Source: Agarophyton chilense (taxonomy: Eukaryota; Rhodophyta; Florideophyceae; Gracilariales; Gracilariaceae). Taken from it: DNA of 64,000 bases. Shown one piece after another: positions 19,630 to 31,169 of this stretch (within the stretch, counting starts at the first letter, position 1; every line of letters begins with the position of its first letter). The notes beneath the pieces were generated by a model, which worked only from the letters and a program-made list of their open reading frames with translations, searched no databases and had not been told where the DNA came from. The stretch lies in NCBI GenBank assembly GCA_030374765.1, contig JARGXX010000043.1, positions 1 to 64,000 on the forward strand, in the 5' to 3' direction. The position numbers and the translations under genes are program-made.

Positions 19630-20755
19630 CTATCGTTTGTAGCGGTAGGTCATTTTCAGTGGAATGGTCTTGGTTTGTGGTGGTAGTTCAGAGTTTGGAA
19701 TCCATTCAGTTGTTTCGTGTTTGTCTAGTGTTTCTAGTTCGCCATCATGCGCTGCAGCCCAGTGGTTTGCGTCGGTGTATCGCTTGGCTTGGTCGGTGGT
19801 TTGGGGAGGTGGCGTGTTGGGTGTGATGGTAAGAGGAATCGGTTGCGGGATGGGTAATACTGACATGAAGGCCTGTTTATTCCCTTGTGGCCGGTGGTAA
19901 AGGGCGTCGAGATGGTGGAAGTAGGGGCGGAAGTCGATAGAGCGGAGGTGCGTATATTGGTTGGTGTGGAGGTTGATAGCCAATATACGGGTCTGTGAGA
20001 TGTTGTACATGAAACGAGCAGGATCTGTGCGGGCTTCAAATTTGGTTTTCTGTTGATGGTAGTTGGGTAGGGTGCCGAATTGTCCAAATGAAAACATGCG
20101 TGTGAGTTCGGGTGTGCTTTTGTGCCAGATTTGGAAAGGTGTCTTTCCTGTGGCGTCATGGAGGGTAATGTTGTATTTATAGACCACATCTTTCTTGGCA
20201 TCCTCCCAGAATGTCTCGTTGAGTTGGGAGTGGTGGAGTTCTGCTTGGGTTGCTGTCACGATGGTTTGGTTTACTCTTTCAGAGAGCGAATTCTCTTGTG
20301 GTTTATGGGGAGTGGTGGAGCTGTATTGTATGCCGTGTTGGTTGTACAATGCGTTCATTTCGTTGCTCTGAAATTCTCCGGCGTTGTCCGAGCGGTAGAT
20401 GGATGGTGGTTGGCCCTGTTGAGCACTGATGTAGGCGATGGCTATAGGGGGTTGTTTGTTTGGCGTTGCTGCGCTCTGGTATGAAGAATATGATGAGAAA
20501 TTTACTTGCGATGTCCAGGTAGCTTACGTAGTGTGGGTTTCCGTGGCGGGAGCGTGGTTTAAAGGGGCCACATGTATCGCTGCTTATGTATAAACCTAAT
20601 GTGTAGTTGTGGTGTTGGGTTTTGTGTACAAGGGGTTTCTGTTTCGCAGTTGGGCAGGTGGAGCACGTAATAGGAGGAGGCGTATTTCGGAAGGTTGTGG
20701 GTAGTAGGGGGACCGTTTTCGAATTGGCCATACGATGGATCTTGTTGAGGCTCAT
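19630..20755 (-). pseudogene. Family I GAG-pre-integrase and integrase
   Basis: From 20,800 down, WHVTLNHMS and ITCSTCPTAK form the HH-CC zinc site. SSDTCGPFKPRS holds the first core Asp. A frameshift between about 20,400 and 20,350 separates it from the second part, where SDNAGEF gives the second Asp and PQENSLSERVNQ the Glu. The tail runs into the RT region (TEWIPNSELPP) and ends at TAG 19,630. All three catalytic residues are present, split over two frames. Confidence 0.85.
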
Positions 20756-20759
20756 GTGG

Positions 20760-21249
20760 TTGAGTGTGACGTGCCAGTGGTAATATGAATGTGCTGTTGG
20801 ATTGAGGTCGGGAGCGGGATATGTTGGTGGTATTTAGTTCAGACGCGGGGTGGTAGTTGGTCTTGGGTGTTTCTTGGATCGAAACGCTGGGGTTTGGCGT
20901 AATATGAGCGGGTTTTTGGGGCCGGAATATGGTATGGTTTTGGGTTGTGCGGGGCGCTTGCGCCGTGTGATTGTTCGGGCGCCAGAGGCATTGGGGGATT
21001 TAATGGTATGCAGAGTATAGGAGTGGTTGTTCTATGGAACGGTGGCGACTATGAGGGGCAACTGTGGTTTTTGTAAGTTTAGGATAAAACATTGGCGTGG
21101 AGTGAAGACCACTGCGCCGGACTTACGTGCGGTGTCATGAACGGAGAGAAGGTTGGTATGGAGGGCATTGGTTGCAACGCACGTGACTTGCAGTGGGTCA
21201 TGTTTGTTGCTCAGGCGGATCTGAATTGGACCAGCATGGGTGCATGGGG
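20760..21249 (-). pseudogene. Family I protease remnant
   Basis: NLLSVHDTARKSGAVVFTP is the typical end of a copia protease before GAG-pre-integrase. The expected Asp-Ser/Thr-Gly active site is not found upstream, and stops interrupt the frame near 21,250 and 20,840. Confidence 0.6.
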
Positions 21250-22377
21250 TTAAGTGGTTAGCGGCGGTGCGTGTGGAAACGTTTGATATTGGTGATAATG
21301 ATTGAGGGGGGTGTGGATGTGTGTGGGGTGGGCAGCGAAGTCTAATGCGAACATACCTTCGATATCATTTTGTTCGTCGTTGCGTTGAATTGGTTGAAGG
21401 TCCGGTTCGTGGGGTGCAGGGTTGGCTAGGTAAGCCGCGTATGCCCAGTTTGGAGGCAGAGCGGGGGGGAACGGGTTCAGGTTCGGGTGGATGTAGGGGA
21501 CTTGGACGGGGTGTGGCATCGCTACGACTTGGTTGGCTTGCGGGGCACGTGGCAGGGCTTCGTTCTTGAGAGGTTGTCCTGGCTGGTTGAATTTTGGATG
21601 GCGTATATCCCTGCACTGTTCATCAGTGTGGCTAGGCGGTACTCGCATGAACTGTTGGTGGAATGTACAGGGCCAGAATGCTGGCTGAGGTGGCTGGCAA
21701 CGTGGAGGCATTCGGGGCTGTTAGTATGGTTGAGGTGCAGCTCGGGGTTGTTGGGGAAATTGCACGGTTGTGTAAAGCGTAGATGACAGGGGGGGCGATA
21801 CGGGCGTGCTATACGACCTGAGGAGGTGGAAATGATGCAGGAAATCTTTCACGGTTGGGGGGTTGATAGCAAGGTGTTGTCGTCCGACGTCAACGGTGCT
21901 GGGGTTGTACCGGAGACTGTCTATGAGTAATTCCATGGTAGTGGTTTCGTCCGTGATGTTGGGGAACTTTGAGGCGATCATTCGGGCTCTTATAGAGTTG
22001 TGATTGGATACCTAGTCATCCATAGAAATGTCCGGAGTAAGGTGCAGAGATTCTGCCTCCGATTTCAAGTACTTCTGATATGCGGCAGTTTTTGTCTGCA
22101 GATGTTGTATTATTGAATCGACTAGGTTGTTTGGGGTGGGGTCACTTCCTATGCTCAGGAGGTTTAGGATGTCTGGTGGAACGGTTCATAGGATGGGTGC
22201 CCTTAGTGTGTGCTTTCTTTTGTTGTGTGTCTCTAACTGTGCAGGGTCAACGGGAGGGACTGGATTTTGGCGGATGTTATCAGCGGCATCAATAGTTGTT
22301 GCAGTAGATTTTAGCGCCATTTTCCAGTAGACAGGGTTGTTGCCGTCAAGTTTGGGGACATGATGTTTTGTTTCCAT
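21250..22377 (-). pseudogene. Family I gag
   Basis: Starts METKHHVPKLDGNNPVYWKM (22,377), a usual copia gag opening (binding to the element RNA and particle formation by family). It continues in shifted frames at 21,721-21,981 (TTTMELLIDSLRYNP) and 21,250-21,711. There CTFHQQ...SHTDEQC looks like the C-x2-H-x9-H-x4-C zinc motif of this gag type, followed by a Pro-rich tail. At least two frame changes are needed. Confidence 0.7.
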
Positions 22378-22708
22378 GGCTGAGTTATGAAATTTTGTTG
22401 TGCGATCTGTAGGGATGTGTCTGTCACTATCGGTGATCAGAGCGTTTTTGTAGAGTTCAAGTATATGACCGTTGTTTGCTTTGAGAAGCTCACGGCGTTT
22501 GAGTCTGTTCGATCGAGCGGTTGAGAATTCCGTTTTAAAAGACTGTTGTGTGGCGCCGTGCTGATTTGGGGAATAGAGAAAAGTGCGTGGTGACGGTAAA
22601 TAGTCGCAGGACGTGTTCAGTAAAGGAGGAAGATCGAGAGAAGAAAGGGTGTGATGACGAGAAGAGAAGAAATTGGAGTGGAGTCAGCGTATCGTGGGTT
22701 CCATAATC

Positions 22709-22814
22709 TGTGACGGACAACGGTGGTCGTTCTCGTTACTCTCGGGTGCGACGCCGGTCGGGACAATGTCTAGTGCAGTGTTGTATGTGTGTGTCGTGTG
22801 TGTGCAGTCAAGCA
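22709..22814 (-). repeat. Family I 5' LTR (right)
   Basis: 106 bp, TGTGACGG...GTCAAGCA on plus. It is very short for an LTR and has no TATA box of its own. Confidence 0.8.
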
Positions 22815-22862
22815 CTGAAACAGTAAATTTCTGGTTCTCTGCTATGATATATTTTATATAGT

Positions 22863-22871
22863 CTATATAAG
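22863..22871 (+). promoter_or_regulatory. TATA-like box outside the family I LTR
   Basis: TATATAAGG, preceded by an AT-rich run (ATATATTTTATATAG). It lies 50 bases outside the right LTR and points to the right, away from the copia I coding strand. It may be part of an old LTR of the neighbouring family II remnant. There is no plus-strand gene that it clearly serves. Confidence 0.3.
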
Positions 22872-23308
22872 GAGAATTGTCTTCCCAACTTTTACATTTC
22901 CCTCATCACGTTCACAACCAAGAAAACTACCTTTACTTTTGATCAACATTGTTTAACATCTCTACGCTCATCTTTGACATCTGGACGCCGGTCGCCGAAT
23001 CAACACAACAGCAAACAAGATCAAAACAGTTTAATACGCGTCTGTAAGACTTTTTGGGTCCCTCGACCTCTGGAGCTCCCAATATTCACAGAACTACGGA
23101 TTACATATGCTAAACCTGTCGTAGAACTATAGATTACAACTCATGCAGAAGTTTACCTGTTCGATGATCCAATTCAGCACAAAGTAGATACACGATACCA
23201 TGTCTCAGGTAACACGGCAACAAATCCCATGCATATTGTCCGCCTCAAGCAGGAAGACACGGCCTTCACACTCACCTCTTTTCGTAACTTATTTATCCTG
23301 TCCACTTG

Positions 23309-25236
23309 TTTGAATGATTTGAAACAAGCAATCAAATTCAACGGAAATATTACCGGTTGGCAGCACGAGCTGGATTGCTTCAGTCATAGGGCGGTCTGCC
23401 TTAATGGAAGGATCAGTATAGTTACACCTGTACGGAATCCATATCATGGGGGAAATTTCCTCGGTTTTGAAGTCTTATCGGATGATTTTGACACCTCCAC
23501 GACTGGATCGATCAGTCGTATTCCTGCATGTAGAAAGCGTTATGCATACATCTTCGAATTCTACTACAATCCAAAAATCCTTCTTGATACCACAAAGAAC
23601 TTGCATTGCTTTGGTGAAAACCTTCTCTTCGTCTATAGTTTCGCCTGTGGCAAGGGTTTCAGCAGATCCGACGGACTTAACTGGGTGTTGAGATTTATGA
23701 TAGGACCAGCTGAGTGTGTGGAAAACTTGATGGATAGACAAGCTCCCAAACAGTACACTTACCAAGAGTCCAGGTTTTCCATTATTAATACTTTTACTGG
23801 CATCAGAGAACACAACCAGTGACATTTCATACTACTTGTCATCTGAAAGCTTACTGCACCTAATCAATGATCCACGTCTATTGAGGTTTTCCATCACCTT
23901 GTTTTTTGACAAAATGTCTCTCACTAGTGGCATAAGATTTTTTGCTGAAGCGAAAAAGAAGCATAAGCACAAAATGGCGAAGCAGAAATCCCTAACCACC
24001 CAATCTAACAGATGATTGAGTGAGAAGCAGATGCCTAAATCCTATTGAGAAGCTTTTCAAAATTTTTGCGTCTTGGTCTGCTGACCTTATACTTTTTGTA
24101 GCTTAGCAACTTTTCCTCACCATCTACAGTGATAGTACCGTCATCGTACTGCTGAACAAGAAGTCCATGAAAGTTCAGTTGTGCTGGTCTGTTGACAACA
24201 GTGCCGAGTTGGTGCTCTTCAGATATTTTCCTGACCACTGCTGACATTTTCTGCCCTGACGATGCATAAAGAATGTCATCGACCCGCTTGACAGTCTAGA
24301 TACATGTTCGGCTGTTGCTGATTCGATAGAACAGCTGTTAAACGTAGAATAATTGCTGAAACCCTAATCCACGAAGTACGTTGTGGCTAAGATGCTGCCA
24401 CTTCGCTGCTGCACATGCAAGTCCGTGTGCGGCGGACAGAAGTAACCAGTAATGGTACTACTTTGTGTTGCATTCTCTCGCTGTGATCAGGTAGACGTCT
24501 CTCTGAGCCTCAGTCTGCAAAACGGCGCTCTTCTTATCGATTCTTGCTGGTGTCCAATTGAAGATCACTGCAGGGAAAAGCAACATTCGAATTCCAACCG
24601 GGGCGCATTTGGCAGAGTCCGTATTAAGCATTTCTCTGTCTCTGTCTTTGCTCTCATGCGAGGCCATGCGGGCTTTCAGTGTAAAACGATCATCCTCATA
24701 CCTTTTCACCTTGTAGATTACATGACGAGACACATTGTTTACATTCGAAGGAACGTTTGAGACAGGGATATCTTTGACAATCCTCTATAACGACTTATCT
24801 TCTTTGGCGGACGCATTTTCGGTTGCGTGAGAAGGGGGTCCCTGAGTCTGGTGAATCATGAACTACGTTGCCCTGAAAGCCTCGTAGTAATTACGAGTGA
24901 CTTCCTTCAGTACTGCGAAGTTCCTGTTCCGGGAAAAGTTGCACTTCTGCTCCGTTTAGTACCTCCTTCTGCGTTAAATATCCCTGTAATACTGCTTTTG
25001 ATCTCACCAATGCACCCTAATCTCGTCTCCAACACTTGAAAATTGCTGTCCGATGGAGCAATTTTTTCTTCTGGAAACTGATGTACTGAAGTGTGGGTAT
25101 GTACGGTTTCAGTGTCAAAGTATTCGTCTAGATTGTGCTCCGTCTCCATAATTTTATATACACGGGTTCTGCCCATGCCGTAGATGGTATCCTGCACAGC
25201 GGAAGCTATGTTGCTGACGGGGATTAAGACCCGCAC
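23309..25236 (-). pseudogene. Copia family II RT and RNase H, degenerate
   Basis: 24,907-25,236 is the linker before RT. 24,458-24,733 carries SRHVIYKVKRYEDD...TLKARMASHES and QRDVYL, matching the start of RT at 35,900. Near 24,280 VKRVDDILYASSG is the active-site VDD. 23,475-23,825 is RNase H (VVFSDASKS first Asp, SAETLATGETIDEEK Glu), continuing in another frame (IWIPY, TEAIQLVL) to a stop at about 23,309. Several stops and frame changes. Confidence 0.75.
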
Positions 25237-25305
25237 AGCAGAGTGTAGGGAAAAGGGAAAAACGTCAGGTAAAGATCGTACTGATTCGTAGTCTCGACAG
25301 CAAAT

Positions 25306-25750
25306 TGTAACGCAATGACGGGTGGGTCAGCGTACAGGTATCGACCGGTGGTAGCGTGGTAGAGCGGGTCCTAAGGTTCGAATTCTTGACGGCGGCACTC
25401 CCAGTGTACTTGGTGAAATGGGCTGGCGTTTACTGCGTACTCTTACAAGTTGGAGCTACGGAAACGATGGCTTGAAGACCAATTGGTGGACCGAATATAC
25501 CAAAGGGGGTTACTTAGTATCCTAACGGTGCCTATTTTACTCTAAGGGAGAAGCGTCGCTCGAGCCAAGTAATTAGTACTGGCGAGGCGCTGGGATCTCC
25601 CTGATACTGTAATGCTAATCTATAACAATAATTAAAATTAATTAATAATCTCCCTGAGTCGAGCTGAGGTCTGCCAGTCGACGTGGCGTCTGTAAGATTC
25701 CTCAGGGCCGGCGGCTTACAGAGCTCAACCGTTATCGTCGCTCCTTAACA
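25306..25750 (+). mobile_element. Solo LTR, 445 bp, chromovirus-associated type
   Basis: TGTAACGCAATGAC...CTCCTTAACA (TG...CA), flanked by CAAAT (25,301-25,305) and CAAAG (25,751-25,755), a 4-of-5 target duplication. It is homologous along its whole length to 32,069-32,514, which sits at the 5' end of the chromovirus. It contains GGTTCGAATTC and GTGGTAGAGCGGG, reminiscent of tRNA T- and D-arms. The orientation is given relative to the window only. Confidence 0.8.
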
Positions 25751-25755
25751 CAAAG

Positions 25756-26307
25756 AGCACAATTTAAGTCAAACCTCAGATGCAGATTCATTGCAATGCC
25801 CTTTAGGGTTGCTTTCAGCGTGGCTGCTGAAAGCATTTATTAATAGTGCTTGAAGAGGTACTGATGATAGTTCTAGCAAGAGCAATTACTAACGAGAGGC
25901 AACCGAAAAACACTGCTGATGCCTACCATCGCATTCAAGACAGAAAAGCAGAAATAAAGTCTCATGACCAGTATCGAGAACAGAATGCATATTCATGCCT
26001 TTGTATAATATGCACATGACAAAGCAGCACGCAATCCGTTAGCGCTGAAAGAAGTTGAATACGTCGGTCATCATAGTGCGCGATGTCGTGGAGTCGGTCG
26101 ATACAACAGGGCCCTGTGAGTTGCGACGTGCAAGCGTACGGAGGTCACTTCGATATAGACGAAACAATAGAGCGGTTACGTTGAGTTTCCGTCTTCTCCA
26201 ATTCATCCATGTATTTGGAAACCAGAATAGGGACATCCCCGCGTAGACTGTTCAAAGTTATCCAGTCCGTTTCCTCGTCAGAGAATCAGCGTCATTTTTG
26301 AAGTAAC
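25756..26307. other. Region without recognised gene
   Basis: AT-rich sequence between the solo LTR and the integrase remnant. Minus frames at 26,039-26,300 could be a heavily decayed end of the chromovirus integrase/chromodomain, but no motif is secure. Confidence 0.4.
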
Positions 26308-27240
26308 TCAATATTCTCTTATCGGCATTTGATATTTTAGAAAACGGTCAAGAACCAACAGTTCATTTTCTTGAGAGGCAAGATAGTGTCTAAATTCTTC
26401 AGTGACTTCGAAACTTTTGTTTCGAGAGAATTTCAACCTGCGACCGTGTAACTCTTCCTTATGACCGTCATGTAAAGACTCGAAAAGGATGATATACTCG
26501 TTTCGACATTCGAGTACGCAATATAGTCCAACCCACTTGAGTGATTGTTTTTTAGTCCGCTCACGCTGCAGTACACCCCGAAGAATGGAGTAACCCTCGG
26601 TAAATATGATTCCGTCCAAGGCGAATTGCAGCTGTCTAATGCGGTATAGTTGAGCCTTTTTTAATGTCTTTGAGTTCAAGAACTCCCACTTTCTCACCAA
26701 CTTTCCGGTGAATAGCAGTAAGCGGCGAGTCCTGGTTATGATCAGTAAACACCGTCAAAGACAACGGTTATCGAGTCGGTAAATATCGGATTGTTCAAAG
26801 CATATTGTACAACTGGCAAAATACTGGGGCAACAGCTTTTCGGGAGCTGGTACTCAGAAAGAAGAGCACGAGATACGCTTAGGAGCTCTGGGCAGACTAC
26901 TTCAACACTTCCATTTGACCAAGTGCAACACGCCAACGTGGAATGATGAGATGGCTTGGTCCTTTTCTTCAGAACACGAACGACTTCGTTCTTGAAACGA
27001 GAGCCGCGTTTACAGACCCCCTGGTTAGACAGACCAAACGCTGCAAACTTGTTTATCAGAAAAATTTGCTGCGACTTCAGCTGTGATTTCGGTCGTGGTT
27101 GTGAGCCAAAACTAACCGCTGTGATCATCTTTGACTACCAGAACATACAAAAAGCCATCCTCTCCACGTGACATGTAGCAAAAGTCGAAGTAAAACAATT
27201 CATTAGGTTGTAGACATGCAGTTTGTGAAATTAAAGCTAC
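26308..27240 (-). pseudogene. Ty3/gypsy chromovirus integrase remnant
   Basis: Minus-strand order. FYFDFCYMSRGEDGFLYVLVV (first Asp, about 27,200) is followed by FAAFG...SRFKNEVV (27,000), STLACCTWSNGSVEVVCPEL (Glu) and VVQYALNNP. 26,308-26,700 is the post-core region (SLKWVGLYCVLECRNEYI...LHGRRLKFSRN). The second catalytic Asp (expected in SDxGSxF) reads CKRGSRF, so it is lost. Homologous to 29,499-30,660 but distinctly diverged. Confidence 0.8.
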
Positions 27241-29498
27241 AAACTGGGAAAAATGATTGATTCGAATCCACATTAAATACGTTTTTCTACATGTGCATTA
27301 CGAAAATGCCGAGAAGTTTGTAAAGGCTCCCCGCATGAAATCTAGGCTTAACTAGAATTCCGAAAACACGGAAACATTGTTCAGCAGGGCATTGCATTCC
27401 CTCATATGAACTATCCGGGTTTAGTAGAAAAACACAACCGTTTCTCAGCTGCCTCAACTCTGAGCACATTCGGAAGCAGCATATTCTAAGCTGTAATCGG
27501 GTGCGAGTCTTCTTTCTCTCTCACCATTTGTGGATTGCACTTGTACCCAGAAGTTCAAATATGTACTTTGAACTTTGTCTTATGCACGGGGCCCTCTCTT
27601 TGTGTATCTTTCGAAAGAACAAATCATGCTTAACCGCTGCTCCTTTTGAACATTCGAGATTGAAATTCTGGCAACAAAAACCTGTTTCGCTTGGTGATTC
27701 TTGTTTTCCTTTCCTAGCACACCCCAACATCATTTCTATCGGTACTCTCAACGCATATTCGAAGGCTAGCGTGAAGACAAAGAAGCAGAGGAGGCGAATC
27801 ATGTCTCAGAGCCAAGATATTTCGAAAGCTTAATACGTGATCCAAGTGAAGTTCCATGCCTATTGTTTCCGTTTCAATCTACGCACCTGATGACCTGCTA
27901 CCCCGTACCGAGAGGCTATTAGTTGTTCAGAAAAGTCCAACATATAGACATCTTTTGTTTTAGTGGAAAGGATGGAATGTCGTGCGTATCAAATACGGAA
28001 TTCAGTAGGGCGTACTCTTTTCCGTGCACCCGCCATCAGCATTACACAGAATGAGACATAGCAAATCGATCCATCACTACGAATTCACGCCATTTGGTTG
28101 AATCACTGGACTATGGAATGATACTTTCTAGAGATTCCCATTTCGGAACAAAACTCTGCGGCACGAATTCATTGGAATTCCATACCACAGGAAAAAAAGT
28201 TGCAACTAAATTGGAGACGAGAGTAATCAATGACTGCACTATCAGCCTACCGGAACAAACGACCCGGAACAATTCACGACACCAAAGCCCCGTAAAATAG
28301 CAGAATTAACATCTCAGATAAATTCCAGACACTCTGAGAAGGCCATTGAACTTTGATCTGGCGCGAAGTAGTTCGAAATAGAGTAAATCAACAAGTTCGA
28401 CACTTTCTTGAAGTCATCAATGATGAGATGGTATTAATTTTGACATGTGACTTTGTCTATTTCGAAACTTCTTGCATACTCCTTAAAAATGTCTATCTGT
28501 TTCATGACAGCAGGTGATAATTAATTCGCTTTCTTGATGAATCATGTCTATGTTTAAATTAATGAAAATCCGTAGGAAATGTAATATTAAACTTCCCAAA
28601 CGGAGCTGAAAGGACACCATGGTACAAAATAGTTGCTGCTACGCCCACGCTTTGTACTACTCGTCGGTAAAACTCAGACTTGCGCCTGCAAAACTGTCAA
28701 CGTCTGTCAGAATGAAGTGGGCTTTGGGAGTTGATGACAACAGAGCTCTAAACAGTAGAAGTCATAATATCAGAACTCAAATGCTAGGTCTTCTCCTTCC
28801 GAACAGGAGTTCAAACAGCTCTTCAATCAAAGTTTTCCTACTTTGAGTTGGGGCGCTTTCGAGCACTTCATATATGTCTATCAAGCACTAGATTCCATCT
28901 TCCGCCCACTCGGTTCAATGCAGGAAGCGCAATTCCATTTTGGACATATACGACTTCAGCTTGTTCAACAATTTCTGTCTCGTGTGAAAGATCGTCAGGA
29001 CAGTGATCAATAACTTCGTTGGCGATGAAATGGCTATAAAATTGCGTATGAGATCTTGAGGCATGCTATGAAGAACTTTGGTGTTGTTGACATGTCGCGA
29101 TTCGCGCTCGTCGCACCTGACGCAAAAGGATGGGCACCAAGAGATGTTCCGCGCTGTGTCTGATGCCCCCAAACTCTTTGACAAATTCTGGTATTCTTTA
29201 CTATATAGTAGTCTCTGGTGCTCTAAGACCAGCTCGTAGGTTGCGTTTCTAGATTTTCTATGATGCGTGCGCTGCGTAGGTTTCGCTGTCGTCCAGCAGC
29301 TGTCTACTTCGAGGTCCTATGCAGTCCAAGAGCCCGCATTTCACTCCCGACTGCAGTCCACTCTGGGCTGAAGTTGCGCTATTTCATCCCAGTTTCGCAG
29401 CACTCTGCTTTGGGGTGCACCTACGCATCCCAGATGTGCTCGTGGGTGGTCAAGAGTCCCCCTATGACCAATTTTTCGAAAGGAATATGGAAGATTGG
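27241..29498. other. Region without recognised gene between two chromovirus remnants
   Basis: Only short frames, the longest about 110 codons (27,501-27,833 plus). Minus readings at 28,600-29,180 contain possible retroelement-like text, but no diagnostic motif. It may be decayed retroelement DNA. Duplicated at 61,590-63,847. Confidence 0.4.
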
Positions 29499-30041
29499 TC
29501 ATAAAAAGTTGACCGGTCTCTTTTGTCGTGTTGTTCCGTCCTTCCTTACTTGTTCCAGATATTCTTCTACCAAGTCTGGTACATCGCGCTGTAGCCTTTC
29601 CAATGGGACCCAGTATGTTTCGCTGTCTTCAAAGCCTTTCCATTTGACCAAGATGTCCAATATGCCGTCTTCCTTTCTGATATTCTGGAAATCTTCGAAC
29701 ACTAGTATCTCGTTTTCTTGATAATAGAGGTGATTTAGAAGTTCTTTGGTGATTTGAAAATTCTTGTTCCGGTAAAACTTTAACCACCGGCCGTGCACTA
29801 GTTCCTTCTTTCCTGAAAGCAACTGTTCAACTTCGAATATGTATTCAACATTGCAGCTTTTCACTCGATATGGACCTGTCCAGTGTAGCGAGAGTTTCCT
29901 TTTAACTTTCTTCTGTAGCACTTCTTTCAACACAAAGTCGCTCTCAGAAATTTTCACGTTCCGTACTCCCGTTTTCCTCTTGGGTGATTCTACCGCTGCT
30001 TTTCGTTTCCCGTTAGAATCTGTGGCGACTTCCCGGTGCAT
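29499..30041 (-). pseudogene. Chromovirus integrase C-terminal part with chromodomain
   Basis: 180-codon frame. LSLHWTGPYRVKSC is the GPY/F-type module. The chromodomain follows at about residues 117-170 (ILVKWKGFEDSETYWVPLE...LVEEYLEQV), with the conserved WKGF and W of the methyl-lysine pocket. In chromoviruses this domain directs integration to heterochromatin. Confidence 0.9.
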
Positions 30042-30071
30042 GAGCTTTATTGCTTCTCTACGCCGGTTGAA

Positions 30072-30820
30072 TTATCGCAATTGCCTAATCTGTGCCTCGG
30101 TGATGGACAAAATTTCCGACTCTCTTTTGCCTTCAGTGAGTCCGGCGAACGGGCTGTCCTGCTTCAGCCCGGTAAATACTTCGAGTGGATATCGATTCTT
30201 CAATCGCTTCAACGGGGAGTTATTCAGTGCTGACTGCACCAGTGACACCACACTGGGCCATGAGGCGAATGGAAGCTGAAACTCTGACAGTAGTTCTTTT
30301 GCCGCTCTTGCTAGCTCTCTGCACACTACCTCAACTATGCCGTTGCTTCACGATGCGTAGGACATGGTGTAGTATGCTGAATGTGCAAATGATCCTTGAG
30401 ACTACGTGTCACTGTGTTCTTAAAATGACTGGCTTGATAGGAGACCCATATCCTCGAAGTTCCGAAGGCGGCCAACCATTTTATAAGAAGTTCAGCGGTT
30501 ACTTCAGCCGTTGCTTCGGTTGTAGGTACGAGCCATAGATAGCCAGAGAAGTCGTTTTTGATTACCAGAACGTAGATGTGATGTTTTTCTTCTTTTCAAA
30601 TGTAGCAGTAGTCGAAATGGATTACTTCGTTGGGTTTCGTAGAGTGAATTGCAAACCATACAGGCCTTGGCACTGTAAATCTTGGTCGAATAACGAGGCA
30701 GTGGATACAGGATGCCACGGAGTCGTTCACATCTTTGTCAATACAGTCCCACCAGAAGTGTGTCTCGATGTCTGCCTTTCACACTTCCTTTGCTCGGTGT
30801 CCTGTGGATCCGGTGTGTGC
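30072..30820 (-). pseudogene. Chromovirus integrase zinc finger and core
   Basis: From 30,820 down: AAHTGSTGHRAKEV (HH of the H2C2 finger, followed by a stop), IHFDYCYI (first Asp), WVSYQASHFKN where the second catalytic Asp is replaced by Tyr, then MCRELARAAKELLSEFQLPF and LVQSALNNSPLKRLKNRYPL. Stops lie within the core near 30,355 and 30,600. Confidence 0.8.
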
Positions 30821-30877
30821 TGCGATTAAAACTATTAGCTTAAAAAGTGTGCCTAACTTCCGAACCCATATAAGCCC

Positions 30878-31168
30878 TCAACTGTTTCGCCAAATGCCTT
30901 GATTCTGCTTTAAACTGCCGGGTGGCTTCTCTGGACTACTACGTTGTGTGTTCTCCAGGTCTTTGAGTTTTGGCCATTCGAGTTTCGGTTTCAGTTCGGG
31001 GCTTATTGGCGCCATGAGAACAGTCTCGCATGCCCTCAGAGTGGCTACTTTGACTTTGGCAGGACTTTTTAAGGCCCAACGTGTCATAATATCAGCCCAA
31101 ACATTCCGTTTCTCCGGTAGATGCTGTATGATATACCTGAAACGTTTGAGCTTCATTGCCCATCTCAT
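30878..31168 (-). pseudogene. Chromovirus RNase H, C-terminal end
   Basis: LMRWAMKLKRFRYIIQHLPE and NVWADIMTRWA match the end of Ty3/gypsy RNase H (RW-L-F-Y-I-H--G--N--AD--SR). A linker rich in Lys/Pro/Glu follows. The catalytic core upstream is missing. Confidence 0.8.
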
Positions 31169-31169
31169 T

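Larger units (their letters stand above)
18060..22814 (-). mobile_element. Ty1/copia element (family I), full length, mutated
   Basis: Minus-strand order gag, protease remnant, integrase, reverse transcriptase, RNase H, bounded by short LTRs at 18,060-18,211 and 22,709-22,814. The integrase-before-RT order defines Ty1/copia. Flanks are CTGAC on the left (18,055-18,059) and CTGAA on the right (22,815-22,819), a 4-of-5 target duplication. The reading is broken by several stops and a frameshift. Confidence 0.9.
22815..25300 (-). mobile_element. Copia family II remnant, RT to RNase H
   Basis: Degenerate minus-strand pol homologous to 34,478-36,290. The left 0.5 kb (22,815-23,308) holds no coding sequence and may be a decayed 3' LTR. 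Gag and integrase are missing. The remnant ends next to the 445-bp solo LTR. Confidence 0.7.

Noticed and set aside
19664..20484. Gly/Val-rich plus-strand ORFs opposite copia I
   Set aside because: They are antisense to the integrase, arising from its codon bias. The integrase motifs decide the strand.
23229..23822. 197-codon plus-strand ORF
   Set aside because: It is antisense to the copia II RNase H coding sequence and has no domain of its own, so it is a shadow frame.
25340..25400. Possible tRNA gene (GGTAGAGC and GGTTCGAATTC)
   Set aside because: The D- and T-like arms are too close for a tRNA, no anticodon or acceptor stem pairs around them, and the sequence lies inside an LTR repeat.
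27501..27833. 110-codon plus ORF as a host gene
   Set aside because: No domain or convincing codon structure. It is present only as part of the duplicated repeat region.
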